Notes: generated by a model not told the origin, from the sequence alone. DNA of 64,000 nucleotides from Nyssa sinensis (GCA_008638375.1 CM018052.1:33930226-33994225), one strand, 5' to 3'. Shown: positions 1 through 13,726, counted from the stretch's first letter. Made by a program: numbers and translations.

Positions 1-114
1 ATGAACTAATTGATAATCCCTAAAGCATAGGCCAGTGGCGGATCAAGACCTTGGGCCTAGGAGTTGCAAAATTACGAAAAATAAAATTAAAGAAGGTATT
101 TTTGTGAAAATATT

Positions 115-148
<34 letters not shown>

Positions 149-830
149 ATCCTAATTTTTTAAAAATTTCTATACAAAAGAGGGCTAAAAATCAAAATAT
201 CAAAACTTTGGGGGCAAGACATAGTGTGGCTCTGCCACTGGCATGGGCTATGTTTGGGCTTGTGTGTGAGAGATAAATCAATCTTCCCACAAGCCTATGA
301 TATCTCCCATTATCTACCTAATCACATCTAGGACGTCTATTAGCCTTTATGGGAGAATCTATTAGTTGACAACCCAAGATACCTGTTTCAAGCAAATTCT
401 TAAACTCTGTCGCCAAATGAGTTTTAGCTTTGACATTGAGAATAGTGATTTGATCACCTGCCTTCTTGATGAACATAGAATGATCTGATGACTATCTAAT
501 ACTGAAATTTCATCATGATCTTATAAAATCGATCAAACCAAGCCCTCGAAGATTGCTCAAGTCCATACGATTCCTTTTCTTTTTCTTTTTTTAACTTGCA
601 CACCTTTCCTTTGATAGCTGCAGAAGAAAAACCTGGAGCTGCTATCTCCATGTACAGACATCTTCATGATTCCCATGAAGAAAAACATTCTTCACATCTA
701 ACTACTGGAAAGTCCGTCCCAAGCTAGCCGCACAGGAAGTAAACTGGAATAAAATTTATCTTGGCAACAAGGGCAAGCATTTCTTGATAGTCTATCCTAT
801 TATATGTATTTTTTGAGATTATTTTGATTA
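1..830 (-). mobile_element. Decayed Ty1/copia reverse-transcriptase fragment, split by a MITE
   Basis: Reading the minus strand in shifting frames gives recognisable copia pol pieces in the right order. Near 700-670 is a decayed form of the QFDVKNAFLHG block, then GFSSAAIKGKVCKLKK (about 630-580), then a stretch like 'MFIKKAGDQITIL' (near 475-440), then LVGRLIYLSHTSPNIAHA (near 295-242). After the MITE at 33-240 the frame resumes at 32-1 as 'AYALGII', the usual continuation. It is broken by many stops and frameshifts, and no LTR or integrase is seen, so it is a dead fragment. It sits on the strand opposite the Hsp70-like gene, upstream of that gene's first visible exon, most likely in an intron. 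Outer boundaries are approximate. Confidence 0.75.
33..240. mobile_element. hAT-like MITE with 8-bp target duplication
   Basis: A 208-bp insertion begins CAGTGGCGGATC and ends with the near-inverse GGCTCTGCCACTG. It is flanked by 8-bp direct repeats gcataggc (25-32) and gcatgggc (241-248), which differ at one base. An 8-bp duplication with CAGTGGCGG-type ends is typical of non-autonomous hAT elements. It contains a 19-base poly-G run (130-148) and no coding capacity. The two flanks rejoin as one copia pol fragment, confirming that this is an insertion. Confidence 0.75.
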
Positions 831-1289
831 TTTCTCATTCACATCAATGTTTGCTTTCCTGTTCAACACTATTGTTCTCTAGTGTGGATGAGTGTGAGTA
901 AGCGTCAAATGTATTTGGTTGCTCTCTTAATGATTCATCATTACAAATAAATTGATAAATCAATTTATGTTTCCGAAGTTTTTTTGTTGTTTCATTGCAC
1001 TGTTTTTGAGGTGACTTGAACAAAATGTTGGAACAGAATTTTGATCTTTGCCTGTACATGAAGAAAAATAGTTTTTTACATGAGAACAAGAAGGCAAATG
1101 AAGCTCTATTCTTTTTTCCCAGTCACAATTTAATTTCCTTTTTGTTTTTTATCCTTTACCTGGGAATAGGTTGATGAGCACCATAGTTTATTTGCATATA
1201 CTCTTGCTATACTTTTGGGCATATGCCTGCAAGCATATTCGTTTTTTATATTCTACAATTCTAATGTTTGCATATCTTGTCACTCACAG

Positions 1290-4200
1290 GTTCAGGATTC
1301 ATTTCCTTTCTCCATAGGATTTTCATCAGGTGAAGGTCCAATCTGCACGCAGTCAAATGGCATATTGTTTCCAAGAGGCCATCCTTTTCCCAGTGTTAAG
1401 ATGCTTACATTACATAGAAATAATACGTTCCACATCGAAGCCTTTTATGCTGATCAGAATCAACTGCCTTCTGGCATATCACCTAAAATCAGTGATTTTA
1501 CGGTATGGCTGTCATTCATGTGTGCCCATTTTTCTCCCAAATGTCTGTAAAAGTTGTAGATGTGTATGTGGATTAATATTGTATTATTTTAAAGTATGCA
1601 TAATTGTGGTTTGAAACAATAAGTTCGCAGGTTCTTTTTCAGTGCTCAACAAATGCCTAAATTGCTATTTAGATGATGATATTGAACCGTATCATAGCCA
1701 ACATTTAATGTTGACCTTGTATAATTCCAGTATTCGGGATAACACTTCGTTTTTCTTTTAGTGCTGCAATTTTCCATAATTCATTCCATTTTTTTTTTAA
1801 ACAAAGGATCTGATGATTATTAAAATAGCATCTATACTGGAGGGTAATTGAGGGTCTCCTTCGGGGGGCATGAAGTAGGATAATACATTATTGTCTCGAA
1901 ATCCTTTTTTAGCAAGCTTACTCTGCCGAGATGTCTGGAGAAAGGAAAATTCTTTTGGCGTGGAAGGGTATCATAAGTAGGCATATTGTGACTGAGTTGC
2001 TTCATGGTTTTAGTTTATCTGGAAAATGACAATTGATTCCTTTTTTTTTTAGCTGTAGGACTCACATCCTTGAAAGTGATTTTTATGTTGGATGATGGTT
2101 CAAGATTTTGATGACAGATAATCTGGTTAGAAGAGAATGGGTGGCTTCCGAAGAGATGTTTCATGTTTTAAAAGATGTGGATTCAATTAATCGTCTTTTG
2201 AGTTATGAATTGCATTGTGGCCTAAGATTTGTTAAGCTTAAAACTGATATAGATGTTCATCAGCTTCTGAGTTTTGAATGAGAATAATTTTATGAAATAT
2301 GAAACCAGAGGTGCAACTTGTACAAAGATTTTGTTTGATGACAATGCAGGATAAGAAATGTGAAGGTAAATTTGGAGTCAGTGATGGTTTGGATAGACAT
2401 CAGTGAAGCATTTTGGAGCACACCAAACAAAATATGCGTTGATATGATATCTTATTTTGAGGATAACTTAGACGGGGGCAATGTTCCTGAACTTCTGGAG
2501 CTAGAAAAAGAGTTCACTTTTGAATTTGACAGCTTCCAGTGGTCCCTTTTCTCTAGGATGCCAGAGTAGGATACTGTGTCATGCCTCTGTTAAAGTGGTC
2601 TAAATGCTGAAGACCGATTCTTGTAAATGACAATTCTAAAAGAATAGTCCTTTGTCTGATTTTTCACCTGGGCTATGCGTTAGCTTGAACAGAAGTTTCG
2701 TGCCTTGTTCCTTCCTACTCTCTTCTAATGCATGTTCATCTCCCAATAGTTTTGATGACACTATGACGCCAACATTCACATCTGATTTGTTTTTTTCTCA
2801 AATTTTCTAATATTTCTATTTAACTATTTATTATTTTCTTGAGTATGGCATATATATATTAGGTGTTTTTGTTACTTCTTTATATGTACATATATATATA
2901 TATATATAAATTAGGTGTTTTTGTATCCTCTGGTATGTGTTTTAAATGTTCTTTATTATTTTTGTAGATCGGTCCATTCCAAGTCTCCCATGCAGAAAAA
3001 GTCAAGGTCAAGGTTAGAGTTCAGCTAAACCTCCATGGAATTGTTACTGTAGAGTCAGCCTCGGTAAGTATGGGTTCTTATTTGATACAGTGAACATACT
3101 GAACATCAGTCATTTTGTGTAGATTGATGTTAATCTGTCATGAATTTCTATCACTCCTTCAGCTTTTAGAAGATCACAGGGATGATTCTATTTCGAGAAA
3201 TAATGCTCATTCGATTTCAGAGCACACAGAAGCTGATAATCACGGTCCTTCTGATGTAGTAAATCATGCTGAAGCTACCTATTTTGCAGAGTCCAACCAT
3301 TCATCGACATCTGCTGTAAGTTCTGTTGAAATTTACAGTTTTGAATATATGCTTCTAAATTCTAGTTTGCATTTGGATTTATCATTTGAGTTATTTTTTC
3401 TTTCTCCCCCCCAACCCTCCAAATATTCACGCTTTGCTGATAACTTATGTTAGAATGAAACAGACTGAATACATACTTGACCAACGTGGACTTCCCTACA
3501 TGGCAAGGACAAACTATGACAGATTGACAGTTCCTCTAATCAAAATCATCTGATACCTCACTTCAGAAATGGATCACATTTCTTTCACAATTTGCAGATT
3601 AAAAATTAGATTTTTTTTTAAATTTTTTTATAACACAGATTATACAATATTTATAATGGTTCTAATGAAGGAAGCTATTTCTTAGAGCACTCACTATGTC
3701 AGTATGTCCTGGTGTGAGCCCGAGTGTTCATCTGAATCATCTCCATCGTCACATGTTCATCTGTTGAGGTCCCTCTCCAATTTCAGTTTTCATTTAGATC
3801 TTTGTAAAGCAATCACCCACTAGGAGTTCAGGTGGGTCCTTCAGCAAGTCACAGTTCATGAGTACTAAATTTTGATCATCAAAATTACTATCTATGTCAG
3901 GTTAGTTGGATGGGATCTCCATCAAGTGTTGGACAGTTGGAGAAATGTTGGTATCTGATACATGTCCAACATGGATATCATTCCTTTGTAAAAGTGTCGT
4001 GCTCTGCAGCTTAATAGCTTACAAGTTTTAGTTCAAATCTATAATGCCCAGTCTCCCATTGGTGACTTGTAAATTCTGTGCAACTTGTTAGCAGTAGTCT
4101 AAGCATTACTTCACCATTTGTTATGGCAGTTATATTATGTGCTCTGGCAAGTGTTATGATTGAAGACATTTTCTTCAAATTCGAGCTATATAAGTCTGAA

Positions 4201-6163
4201 GTAGGCATTGTAAATGACATGATATAATTTTCTTGTGCAGGCTGATGAAATGAAAAAAGGCAAGGCTATCAGGAGGCAGGATGTAGCAGTTAGTGAGTGT
4301 GTGTGTGGTGGAATGACAAAGGCTGAGCTCTCACAAGCTCAAGAAAAAGAACTTCAGTTGGCGCAGCAAGACATAAAGATTGAGCAGATTAAAGATAAGA
4401 AGAACACATTAGAGTCTTATGTCTACGAGATGCGCAGTAAGGTATAACTTCAAAATTTAGATAGTTCGCTATACAATTCTCCCTAGGGTTACAAACTAGG
4501 TCCTGGGTTATGAATAATTGGAGCCATACTACTGCCTCAAACTTAATTTGGTTCACCAAAGCCTTAGTGAAACACTATATAAACTTGAATTAATAAGTTG
4601 AGGGCTCAATACCATCATTCTTATCTGATATACTTTGGCATGCAAGATGCAACAAGTGTTTTAAAATGTGTCTAGTGTAGGCTTTTAGTCTTGACCAGGA
4701 TGATCATCAAGGGAAATGACTGGGGCTGTACCTCTGAACCTTACCTTATTGGGAAAAGCTCTATTTTTGAAACATGTACAATATATGTTCCTTTCTATTT
4801 TACCTGTCAAAAAAAAAATTCTTTTTCTTTTTACTGAATATTTTTCCGGCATTTTTTGCTTTTTTTTTTTTAACTCTAAATTTGGTTAAGATTAGAGTTT
4901 TCAATATTCCTTCACCGATCTATTTGTGTTTTAAGATCTTGCTATAGTTTTATGTTGAAGTGATATATGGCTGTTGGCTTGCAACAGGAAATTCTTGGAG
5001 TTGTTTTTGGGATTGATGTCTAATGTTTTTATTTATTGCAAGTCTTCTTTTATTTTACTTTATATATTTCCCTATTATTTCTTGAATATGTGTATTTGCA
5101 TGCTTTTTATTCTGCCATGGAACTCTGGTTCTTTTGCACACTCCCAACATTATTTTTTGGTTGTGTTTATTATCGTAAGTAGGCGGCTTCTATTAGTCTT
5201 TTAGACCACTTTTCTGCAATTTTGTGTTGGATGTAAAAATGACAAAGTATATGAATAGCTTCTGAATACGTACCGGAGCTTTGCCACTGAATCAGAGAGA
5301 GAGGGGATTTCTAGGCATTTACAACAGACAGAGGAGTGGCTCTACGATGATGGAGATGACGACTCTGAGCATGTCTGTACTGTGAAACTGGAGGATCTTA
5401 AAATGGTGCTAATCACTTTCTTAATTTTACCCCTGTTTTTTGTAATGTTTCCTAACTGATAAATTTAATTCTTCTGGTTTTTGCCAGTTGGTAGATCCTA
5501 TTGAGAATCGATACAAGGATGAAGAGTCCCGAGCACAAGCAACAAGGGCTCTATTAGAATCCATTGTGGAAAATCGGATGGCTGCTGCATCACTTCCAGC
5601 CAATGAGAGAGATGCAGTATGATCTTTTTGCTGTAGTTTACGTTGTCTGTAGGACAAAATTTATGATGGTGATTATCATCTTGGTGATGGATCCATCATT
5701 CAACCATCTGGACCTTTTTCTTTGCAGGTTATCAATGAATGCAACGAAGTAGAGCAGTGGTTGCGTGACAAAACCCAGCAGCAGGATTCATTGCCCAAGA
5801 ATGCTGATCCCATACTATGGTCAAGTGAAATTAAAAGAAAATCGGAGGCTCTCAATGGGTATGGCTTATATCATGAATTTGCATAAAAAATTAGATTTTT
5901 GAACTAGCAAAATAATGATCCAAGACCAAAGTTTCAATAGCAGCGCCTACTCATTTGAATGTTGAGAGCAGGGCTGCTATATAATCAGTCATGCTTTGAC
6001 CCTTTAGGTGATTCCAAGATTTCCACGAACCTAATTGGGCTTCATGTGCTGTATTTTCAGGATGTGCAAACATATAATGAGATCCAATGCGTCAGCCCAA
6101 AGACCAGAGGACACCATGGACACGGACCAGAGAAATGAACAGGATGACGTGCGAGTAGACTGA
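1290..6163 (+). CDS. HSP70-16: Heat shock 70 kDa protein 16-like (Hsp110/SSE group), C-terminal part, eight exons
   Basis: Exons: 1290-1502, 2968-3063, 3163-3315, 4241-4441, 5259-5405, 5488-5616, 5728-5858, 6061-6163; all junctions are GT-AG and phases join (390 residues plus TGA). The first exon opens VQDSFPFSIGF and the second carries VKVRVQLNLHGIVTVESAS, the Hsp110-type substrate-binding beta region. A variable polar linker follows (about residues 104-155), then the helical lid with KDKKNTLESYVYEMR, TEEWLYDDGDDD, LVDPIENRYKD and ALLESIVENRMAA. The order and spacing match plant Hsp70-16, a cytosolic or nuclear Hsp110-like protein expected to act as nucleotide-exchange factor for Hsp70. The N-terminal ATPase part is not seen: bases 1-1289 show only repeat debris and no recognisable exon, so the 5' half lies off the window or is lost. 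The acceptor of the fifth exon (TGAATAG) is weak. Family call firm; the paralogue symbol is by resemblance. Confidence 0.85.
1503..2967 (+). other. Intron of the Hsp70-like gene with an unrecognised 69-codon open frame
   Basis: This 1,465-bp intron lies between the first two visible exons. It holds (TA)n runs near 2886-2908 and a GC-richer, coding-looking stretch about 2110-2570 with an open frame at 2360-2569 (protein begins MKVNLESVMVWIDISEAF). I do not recognise it, and stops break the frame upstream. Its position between two exons that join cleanly makes it most likely a remnant or chance frame. Confidence 0.35.
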
Positions 6164-7245
6164 TATACATGTACACAGACCTGTGACCCCAAGGAACTGA
6201 GACCTAAGAAACAACTAGATCGAATTGAATAGATTTATATGGACTTTGCACAGATTAGTGACCCATTCAAGTTCTCGTTTTCTTGTCAACAATTGTAAAA
6301 TCTCACAATACTTGCATCCCAATCCTATGTCAAAAGCACAAAATTTTGCCCGTGACCAGTTTCTCCCATCTGTTGTAGTGATTCTTCTTTAGGGTGCCTT
6401 TGTTCTAGCAGTGATCTTGTTTTAATTCCTGTGAGATCCAGATTTTTTTATTTGCTTAGATTTTTCTTTTCTTTCCTTTTTTTTAAAAGCTCTTAATTTC
6501 CCCCCGATCTATATATTTTATATAGAGGATAGGAAAAGCACACTTATTGTGTGTAATGAAGAATTCATTTGACTGTTTAATACATGTAATACATGAAGAG
6601 TTCAATGAATGATTTTAGCCTTTGCCAATTAATTTGTTGTGTTTGATGACAATTTAGTGTTGGTTGGCAGCATTATTCTCAGTTTTGTCATTCTATTCTA
6701 TTAGAAACTTTGTCTTCTGAATTGTAGATCTGCAAGCCATTTATCCACATCTTGTGCTGCTTTCTCTTCTATTTTTCATTACCGTGGTTAAATCAGCAGG
6801 CTCATCTGCAACATTCCATGCTGCGCCGGCACAATCTTGCTAGATGGGTTGTGCTCCTGGGAGCCCTTTTGAAGTGAGCTGGTAAGCACCAGCCAAGCTT
6901 ATTGAGTTGTGGATTTGCATTTTGATCTTTAGTGACATTCAATAATTGTCTGTGAATTAAGGGTTGGTCACAATTATCTGTTTTGCAGAAGTGAAATTAA
7001 ACACCTCCATCAAGACCTAAATGAAGAAAAGAGTAGCCAGAATCACAAAATCAGACACCACATGTTTGTTTACACCATTGCCTTCAATATTAGTAAGAAT
7101 GGTAACCAGCTATAGGTTCAATTCTGTGAGGGGTTATTAGATTCCTGCCATCAAAAATGCTTTTGAACTTGAACCAGAATAGTTGTTTTCAGCGATAGCA
7201 ATGGTAGATGACTCGGGTTTCACTCCCCGCCCAACCTTGTAGTTA
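6164..7245. other. Convergent intergenic region between Hsp70-like gene and MATE-1
   Basis: This 1.08-kb gap separates two tail-to-tail genes and should hold both 3' untranslated regions. I see T-rich stretches and AATAAA-like motifs but no convincing coding frame. A GC-richer patch near 6780-6900 has no recognisable product. Confidence 0.5.
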
Positions 7246-8289
7246 TTATGAACCATCGCTTAGAAGGGTTTCTTTGGTGTCTTCCCATTTGTCCAAACGT
7301 TTCCTAGCTTTCTCCACCTGAAATTCCATTACACCTGCCCTTCAATCACCAAATACACACACTCACACCACACATACATATGTATGTATATATGTATAGA
7401 CACACAAACACACACACACACACACACAGATTGACACACAACATGCATACCTCTTGATTCCAATCTGCACGAAAGGTTGCCCAGATCAAAATGGTGGTCT
7501 GCATCACTGTTCCTCCTATCATCCCAGACCATATACCCTACACACACAAAGGCCTATTCATTTCCTTCAAATTAAAGTTTTTAATTATAGAAAATGGGCC
7601 ACAATTTTTTGTGTGGGTAAATTACATGACCTTCCTTGAGGTTTTTAACAATTATAAAAATATCACTAAGAGATTTTTTAAATTATACTGACTTCCCTAT
7701 ATTTATGCAAATTATGCATATTTTTTTTCCAGTCTTTTTTTAATTAAATGATAAGACGTTTCCATTTTATTTTATTTTATTTTTGCATTTTTTCAAATTT
7801 GACCAATTTTTTAATCTTTTCTTTTATTTTCAAATAAATATTGATTAAAACATTCTTGATAAAAAAATAAAAACATTAGCTATTTAATTTAAATTTATTT
7901 TTAAATAAAATACAAAATTCTTTTTAAAAAGTTAAAAAAAATTTAGTCAAAATTGAAAAATGTAAAGAAACACATGAAATGACTATTTTTGCCATTTTTT
8001 TTTTTTAAAATTGGACATGAGAGGAGGTATGTGTAATTTGTTCGTAAAAGTAAAGGAAGGTAGTATAATTTCAAAAATCTTAAGAATCTTTATAATTGTC
8101 CAAAATTTTAGAAAATATAAGTGTAATTTATCTTTTTCTCTCTCCAAAGAATAAAACAGGTTATTTTTGGACAAAAGTAATTTTTATTAATTAAAACCAA
8201 GTTCATCAGACCTTGAATCTTTTATCATTGATGCCTAATTTGAAAATTATGTTCATCTTCCTCAAGCACATACACATATATGTTGCATT

Positions 8290-8330
<41 letters not shown>

Positions 8331-11300
8331 TAAATCATGATATATTGTATAACAAAATATATAGTGAAAAATGGAAAACAAAAAGAGTATTTAAAAAGAG
8401 GAAAATCTTCATCAATCATATAAACATACATGTTGCATTAACAAAGATATATATATATATATATATCATGATATATTGTATAACAAAATATATAGTGAAA
8501 AATGGAAAACAAAAAGAATATTTAAAAAGATTAAATTATAATTATACCTTAGCACCAAGATCGAACTTGAAGCCGAGAATGCAACCCAGTGGAATTCCAA
8601 CGACGTAATAACATCCCACATTCACGTATGCAACAAATGCTTGCCATCCACATCCAACAGCTACACCTTCAATTTTTAAACTAATCATATCAGTACCTTA
8701 AATTAAGTGAATTTAGGATATTTAACGTTGATGGAGATTTTGAATTAATCTTAAGAAAATTTCTTGTACTAGGGTGGTTCTGCATAATTAAGATTGCACT
8801 AATTAACCCATCGGATTAACGCTAATGGAAAAGTTTCACAGATTACTATTTCTAGGTCCCGACTTAACCAATACATGTAATTTATAGATGATTGTAGGAT
8901 CTAGAATTTGCAGTGTAGTCATGCTTCCAAAAAGGCTGATGGTTGTGGTGGGTAGCATGAATCATGATTAGTACTAGATATTAGTCCATCCATTGTCGAT
9001 ATTTTTTATATTTCATATTATCTTAATATTATATATTTATAGTTACAGAGTTACATCTTTTTGTATTGAAATTTTATAACTCTTTCAGATTATAATAAAA
9101 TCGTATTAACTGTAAATGTAATCTTATTTTAAAGTAAATCATATAAATTTTTATATTTTTATATATGCGTGTGATTTTAGATTATTTCTTATTGAAGGAA
9201 CAAATCTCTTTGTATCTTATAAAGAAATTTTTAAGTATACTAAATTTATTGACGAAACATGTATTATCCGGACAATTAAATCATGCCATGTATGCATATT
9301 ATTTGCTTTTGGAGGGAAAAAAAACTGTTTTTGCTTAAAATGAATGAACCCGTCACCTAAAAATATCTCTATTTGATTTCAACAGAACAAGAATTAATGG
9401 CCAAAAACTAGCTTGACTATGCATGATTGCAAACAGACAAATATGCAGTGTCAATGTCAATAAATTCAATGGAGCCCATCATGTTTTTGTTGACCTGAAA
9501 TTGAAAGGTGTCAAATTATGTACTAGCTTCCAATGGCAACCGATCATTGATTGATGGTTGAGATCGACGATTCTGATGATTTTGGGCACAGACATCAGTT
9601 GCACCAACCATAATTGTTATCAGAATTCCTTCTTCCAAGGAAACTGATAAAGAACAGATAACACGACAATATATGTAAAAAATCTACTATCCTATATCAT
9701 ATATATATATATGACATAATCGCCACTTCATTTCAGGCTTTTCAGGTGACTGAACTAACAAAATATGATGAAATATATGTATGCAACCACTTCCAATGTA
9801 TATTCGAACGCACTGATTTTTTTTTTAATATGGACTCCATGTGCAGGTACTGTATGATTAGAGTATTCACCTGCTTCACCGTGTAAAGACACACAGTATT
9901 AGGCAGCCACAACAAACCATTTTACATAAGGTTTCAGAGGCAAAGGAACAAAATCTATCACCTACTCTCACTTATCTGCAAATATATATATCTTAGTTCT
10001 ATATGCATGCACATGTGTATAATCCAAAACAAGTGCAATTCAACTTTAGACACACACACACACACAAACATACATACATACAGTTCAATGTGTATGTTCA
10101 CGTGTTATTAAGTTGATGAGAAGCTATTACCGGACAAAACAGGTTGGACCCCATTGAGAATGAGAGTGACTGCCAAGAAGGGACAGAGGTCGGAGACAGC
10201 ATTGGCGACGGTTTCACCGCCGGTGAAGGCGTAGCTGATGACATGGCGCAGTGATAGCACAACCATAGCTTCCATTACAGCAATGATCAAAGAAACCAAA
10301 TTCACCATCAGAACAGAGAATGCCGCTGCCTTAGGGTTCCCAGCTCCAAGTTCATTGCTAACTCTCACACTGTTCTCAAATTTTATATATATATATATAT
10401 ATATATATTAAAATATTAGAAATATGATCAAATCTACGTACATTTGAATCTGTGAAGAAACCAAGTCACAAACTTACAGCCACCGGTTGTTTACATAATA
10501 GAATACAGAAGGTAATTTGATGACATAACTTGTTTTAAAAAGAGCGATGTTATACATTTTGAATTTTTTTTTTGGCTTCTTTTCTCACTTTTTTTCTTCA
10601 CTCTTGGACACAATGTTATGCGATTTAGATGCATTTATTATAGTAAATTTGTATTTAAAAATAAAAAATATTTAATTTGAATGTCATTTCACTTCATTAT
10701 CTGATATAATAAAATCCTTCACAAATTTTATCACCTTTCAAAATTTATAATAAAATTCTTCTTCATGATTTTGGAAGAATAATAAAAATTGTGATGGTAA
10801 CTGACGCTTCAAGATAGGTCCCACCCCATTCCTACATTGTTGAAAATTAATTTGTTTTAATTTTAAAAAATTAAAAAGAATTAATTAATATTATTAAAAA
10901 TATAAATTCATATTCACACATATATACGAATAATATATACATCCTATATATGTATATTTTATACATACATACATATATATATATATATTTAGATTTATAT
11001 ATATATATATATATATATATGAGAATATTTAATAAAACAAAAAAAATATCAAAAGATATTTTCATTCGACTTGATTTATTTTCTTCCAAACTTTCAAACA
11101 AAATGAGACAAATAATCATTCAAGTGACAGACATAAAATAATATTTTTCTAAAAGTGATGTCATGAATATCAATTTTCTTTACAAATGGTAGAAGACTGA
11201 CCTAGCAGCTGCATTGAACCCAACTGAAACCATGAACATAAGCCCATTAATTGCCATGCTGCAGGAAATCAAAAACAATATGAACCACTTCATCAAATCA

Positions 11301-13645
11301 TGTAAATTGCTATTTTATGCCCAAAATGAGAAAGAAAAAAAGGCACTCATACTTTCAAGCCGCTTTACATGCTTTCAAATATGACATTTTACTTATACGA
11401 GTTGGTTTTGAGTTTGACATTACATTTAAACAAATTAAGAACAATCTTGCACTTCCTAAAATTTATATTCAAATAATATAACATTATATCATTAATAATA
11501 AGTTATATCAATGTCACATTATTTATGATAAGAATTTAAAATATTTAGCATTATTATTAAACAAGACATAAGGTCATCGGTCTAGGCTAGAAATGATTCA
11601 CACATGCATGGTGTTTTATGTGCAATCAGGAAGGGAATATAATTATTGTATACACACATGTGCAGCTATGTGACGAGCTTTTAAAATAATTTTTTATATT
11701 TATTTATGTCATAATTTTTTTTTAAATAAAATTTATAAATATATAATTATATGTATAATTATTTTATTTCTCTAATAATTAATATTATAAATAATTTTTT
11801 AATAATTATTAATACTAAATATTAAGCCATAAAATTATTAATTATCTATCATCATAAAACCAAGTCAATTTCTTAAAATTTTATTAATTACTAATGATAT
11901 GTTTATACATACATGGTTTTCATTTCTTACAATGGCTGTTAAGATTTGAACCTTTAATTCCATTCTTTTCTTTTAAAAGTCTTTTTCGTTATATATATTT
12001 TTAATTAGAACATAATACATAAAAAAAGAATATTATTAAAAATATATATTATTACGTGATAAATTGAACAATATCTCGTAATACAGTAACCCTGTCTCAA
12101 AACTTTCATGCATGCATAATTTTGGAATCAGAAAAGCCCAAAAAATGAAAAAGAAAAAGAAGAAGTTCTCTTACCACACAGAAATAGAATCCAAAGTCAG
12201 TTCAGGGTTCTTAAGCAATCCAGCAATCAGCACAAGCATCTGAAAATACCATGTCTCCAAACACAGCATAATAGCGGATGCAGCTGATAATCTCACAAAC
12301 TCCCAAAGCCCAGAAAAAGCCTCCAATCGAAACCCAGTCCACGTGTCCTTGCATTTGTCACTCATCAATATGTAGGCAAACTGGGCCGCCACTATGATCC
12401 ACCAAGACAAGCTCAACACCAGCGATGCACCGATCAAGCCCAGCCCGATCTTGTACACCGCCACCCAGCTTAACAACAGGTGCACACCAAGAGTAGCCGC
12501 TGACATGTAGGCGCTGGGGGCCACAATGCTCTGTGATTGCAAGAATTTCTGAATGGGAAAGTTGATGGCGTAGGCAAAGATCTGTGGGATGAGACCATAG
12601 ACGAACACTGCCGCTTCCGTTGCCACCGCCGTTGATTCACCGAGGAAAATCAAGAGTTGCTTTGATAAGAGGTAGATCACAGTTACTGGGATCCCTGTTA
12701 GCGTGAGGACAACCGTTGATCTTTGAAGGTAGACCCCTAGCATTTCGTACCTCTGGGCCCCATAAGCTTGGCCGCATAGAGTCTCCACAGCACTACCCAT
12801 TCCAAGCTGCAAAACCAGAGAAGAATATAGTATATATAATATACCGTACAAAAATATAACCATGTGTTCGTACGTGTAACAATATATATGTTTGTATACA
12901 TATTAAAACTACTTTATGCAGGATGCTTTCGTTACTTTAAGATTCGGGCAAGATTAGATATATGATAATTTTATTTTCTCAAACAGAGAATTTATTTACG
13001 CAGCTTAATCTATGACATTCCAGTTATAATTGAATAACCTTAATTACATATAATATATAAATACACCATATGCATTTATTTTCAAACACATATTCGGTAT
13101 GTACATATGTTTATATATACAAACACATATACAAAAACAAATAAATGAATATATATATATACATATGTATGTTAGCTCATAATCATAATTAGAGTCTTAG
13201 CACTAGTTAATCCGCACATACACTTGTATGACTATACATACACACAATTTCATACATGTATAAGAATGGATATTTGTATATGTAGAGTGAGAAAGATGGG
13301 TACCATGAGGCCGTAGGCAAAGAGTTGGATGCCATTGTTACCAAGAGATGCAGCGGCCAGCTCGAGATTGCCAAGTTGACCAGAAAAGATTCGAGTGGAC
13401 ATGGACATGGCGTTGTTGATCAAGTACACCATAACTGCCGGGGCAGCAAGGCGAAAAAGAAGCTTGAGCTCAATCCAAACGGCTAATTTGAGACGCTTGA
13501 AATAAGGTAATTGGGTGTCTGACAGTATCTTTTCGAGTTCAGAGGATGCTTCGAAAGTCGTTGATGGTGATTCCAGCGACGGCGATGGGAGTAACTGCGT
13601 GGAGTACTGTAAGATGGGTTGATGGAGTTCAGCTTGAGACTCCAT
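7246..13645 (-). CDS. MATE-1: MATE/DETOXIFICATION efflux transporter, DTX40/TT12-like, 515 aa
   Basis: Exons on the minus strand: 13645-13304, 12806-12175, 11258-11202, 10369-10131, 8666-8548, 7537-7451, 7317-7246 (342, 632, 57, 239, 119, 87, 72 nt), all GT-AG and in phase, ending at TAA. Plant MATE proteins have 12 membrane segments and two pseudo-symmetrical MatE halves; they use a proton gradient to export organic compounds across the tonoplast or plasma membrane. Visible signatures: [13 protein letters not shown] (first helix), [29 protein letters not shown] with its membrane acidic residue, [19 protein letters not shown], and [19 protein letters not shown]. The hydrophilic N-terminus (about 55 residues) and short C-terminal tail ([13 protein letters not shown]) are normal, as is the length. 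The ATG at 13645 is the first in frame, with a TATA-like box about 85 bp upstream. The substrate is unknown; the group includes flavonoid transporters. Confidence 0.93.
7615..8132. mobile_element. MITE-like element with long inverted ends (copy 1, MATE-1 intron 5)
   Basis: The left end GGGTAAATTACATGACC is repeated in inverse at the right end (…GTGTAATTTATC), and similarity between the two ends continues inward for about 100 bp. The core is AT-rich and non-coding. It belongs to the same family as the copies near 20104, 23715, 25499, 30797 and 32146. Target duplications are unclear. Confidence 0.6.
8258..8530. repeat. Imperfect tandem duplication of about 140 bp in MATE-1 intron 5
   Basis: The segment starting near 8271 (TGTTGCATTAACAAA, an (AT)n run, then ATGATATATTGTATAAC and AATGGAAAACAAAAAG) is repeated from about 8430 with a shorter AT run. 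Both copies end with a TATTTAAAAAGA motif. It is intronic, immediately downstream of MATE-1 exon 5 in the transcript. Confidence 0.8.
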
Positions 13646-13726
13646 GCTGGTCCCTATGTCTAGGACTAGAAGCTTGACCTAAAAAGAAAGGGGTAATGGG
13701 CAAAGTGGCCTGTTTGGGTTTTTCAA

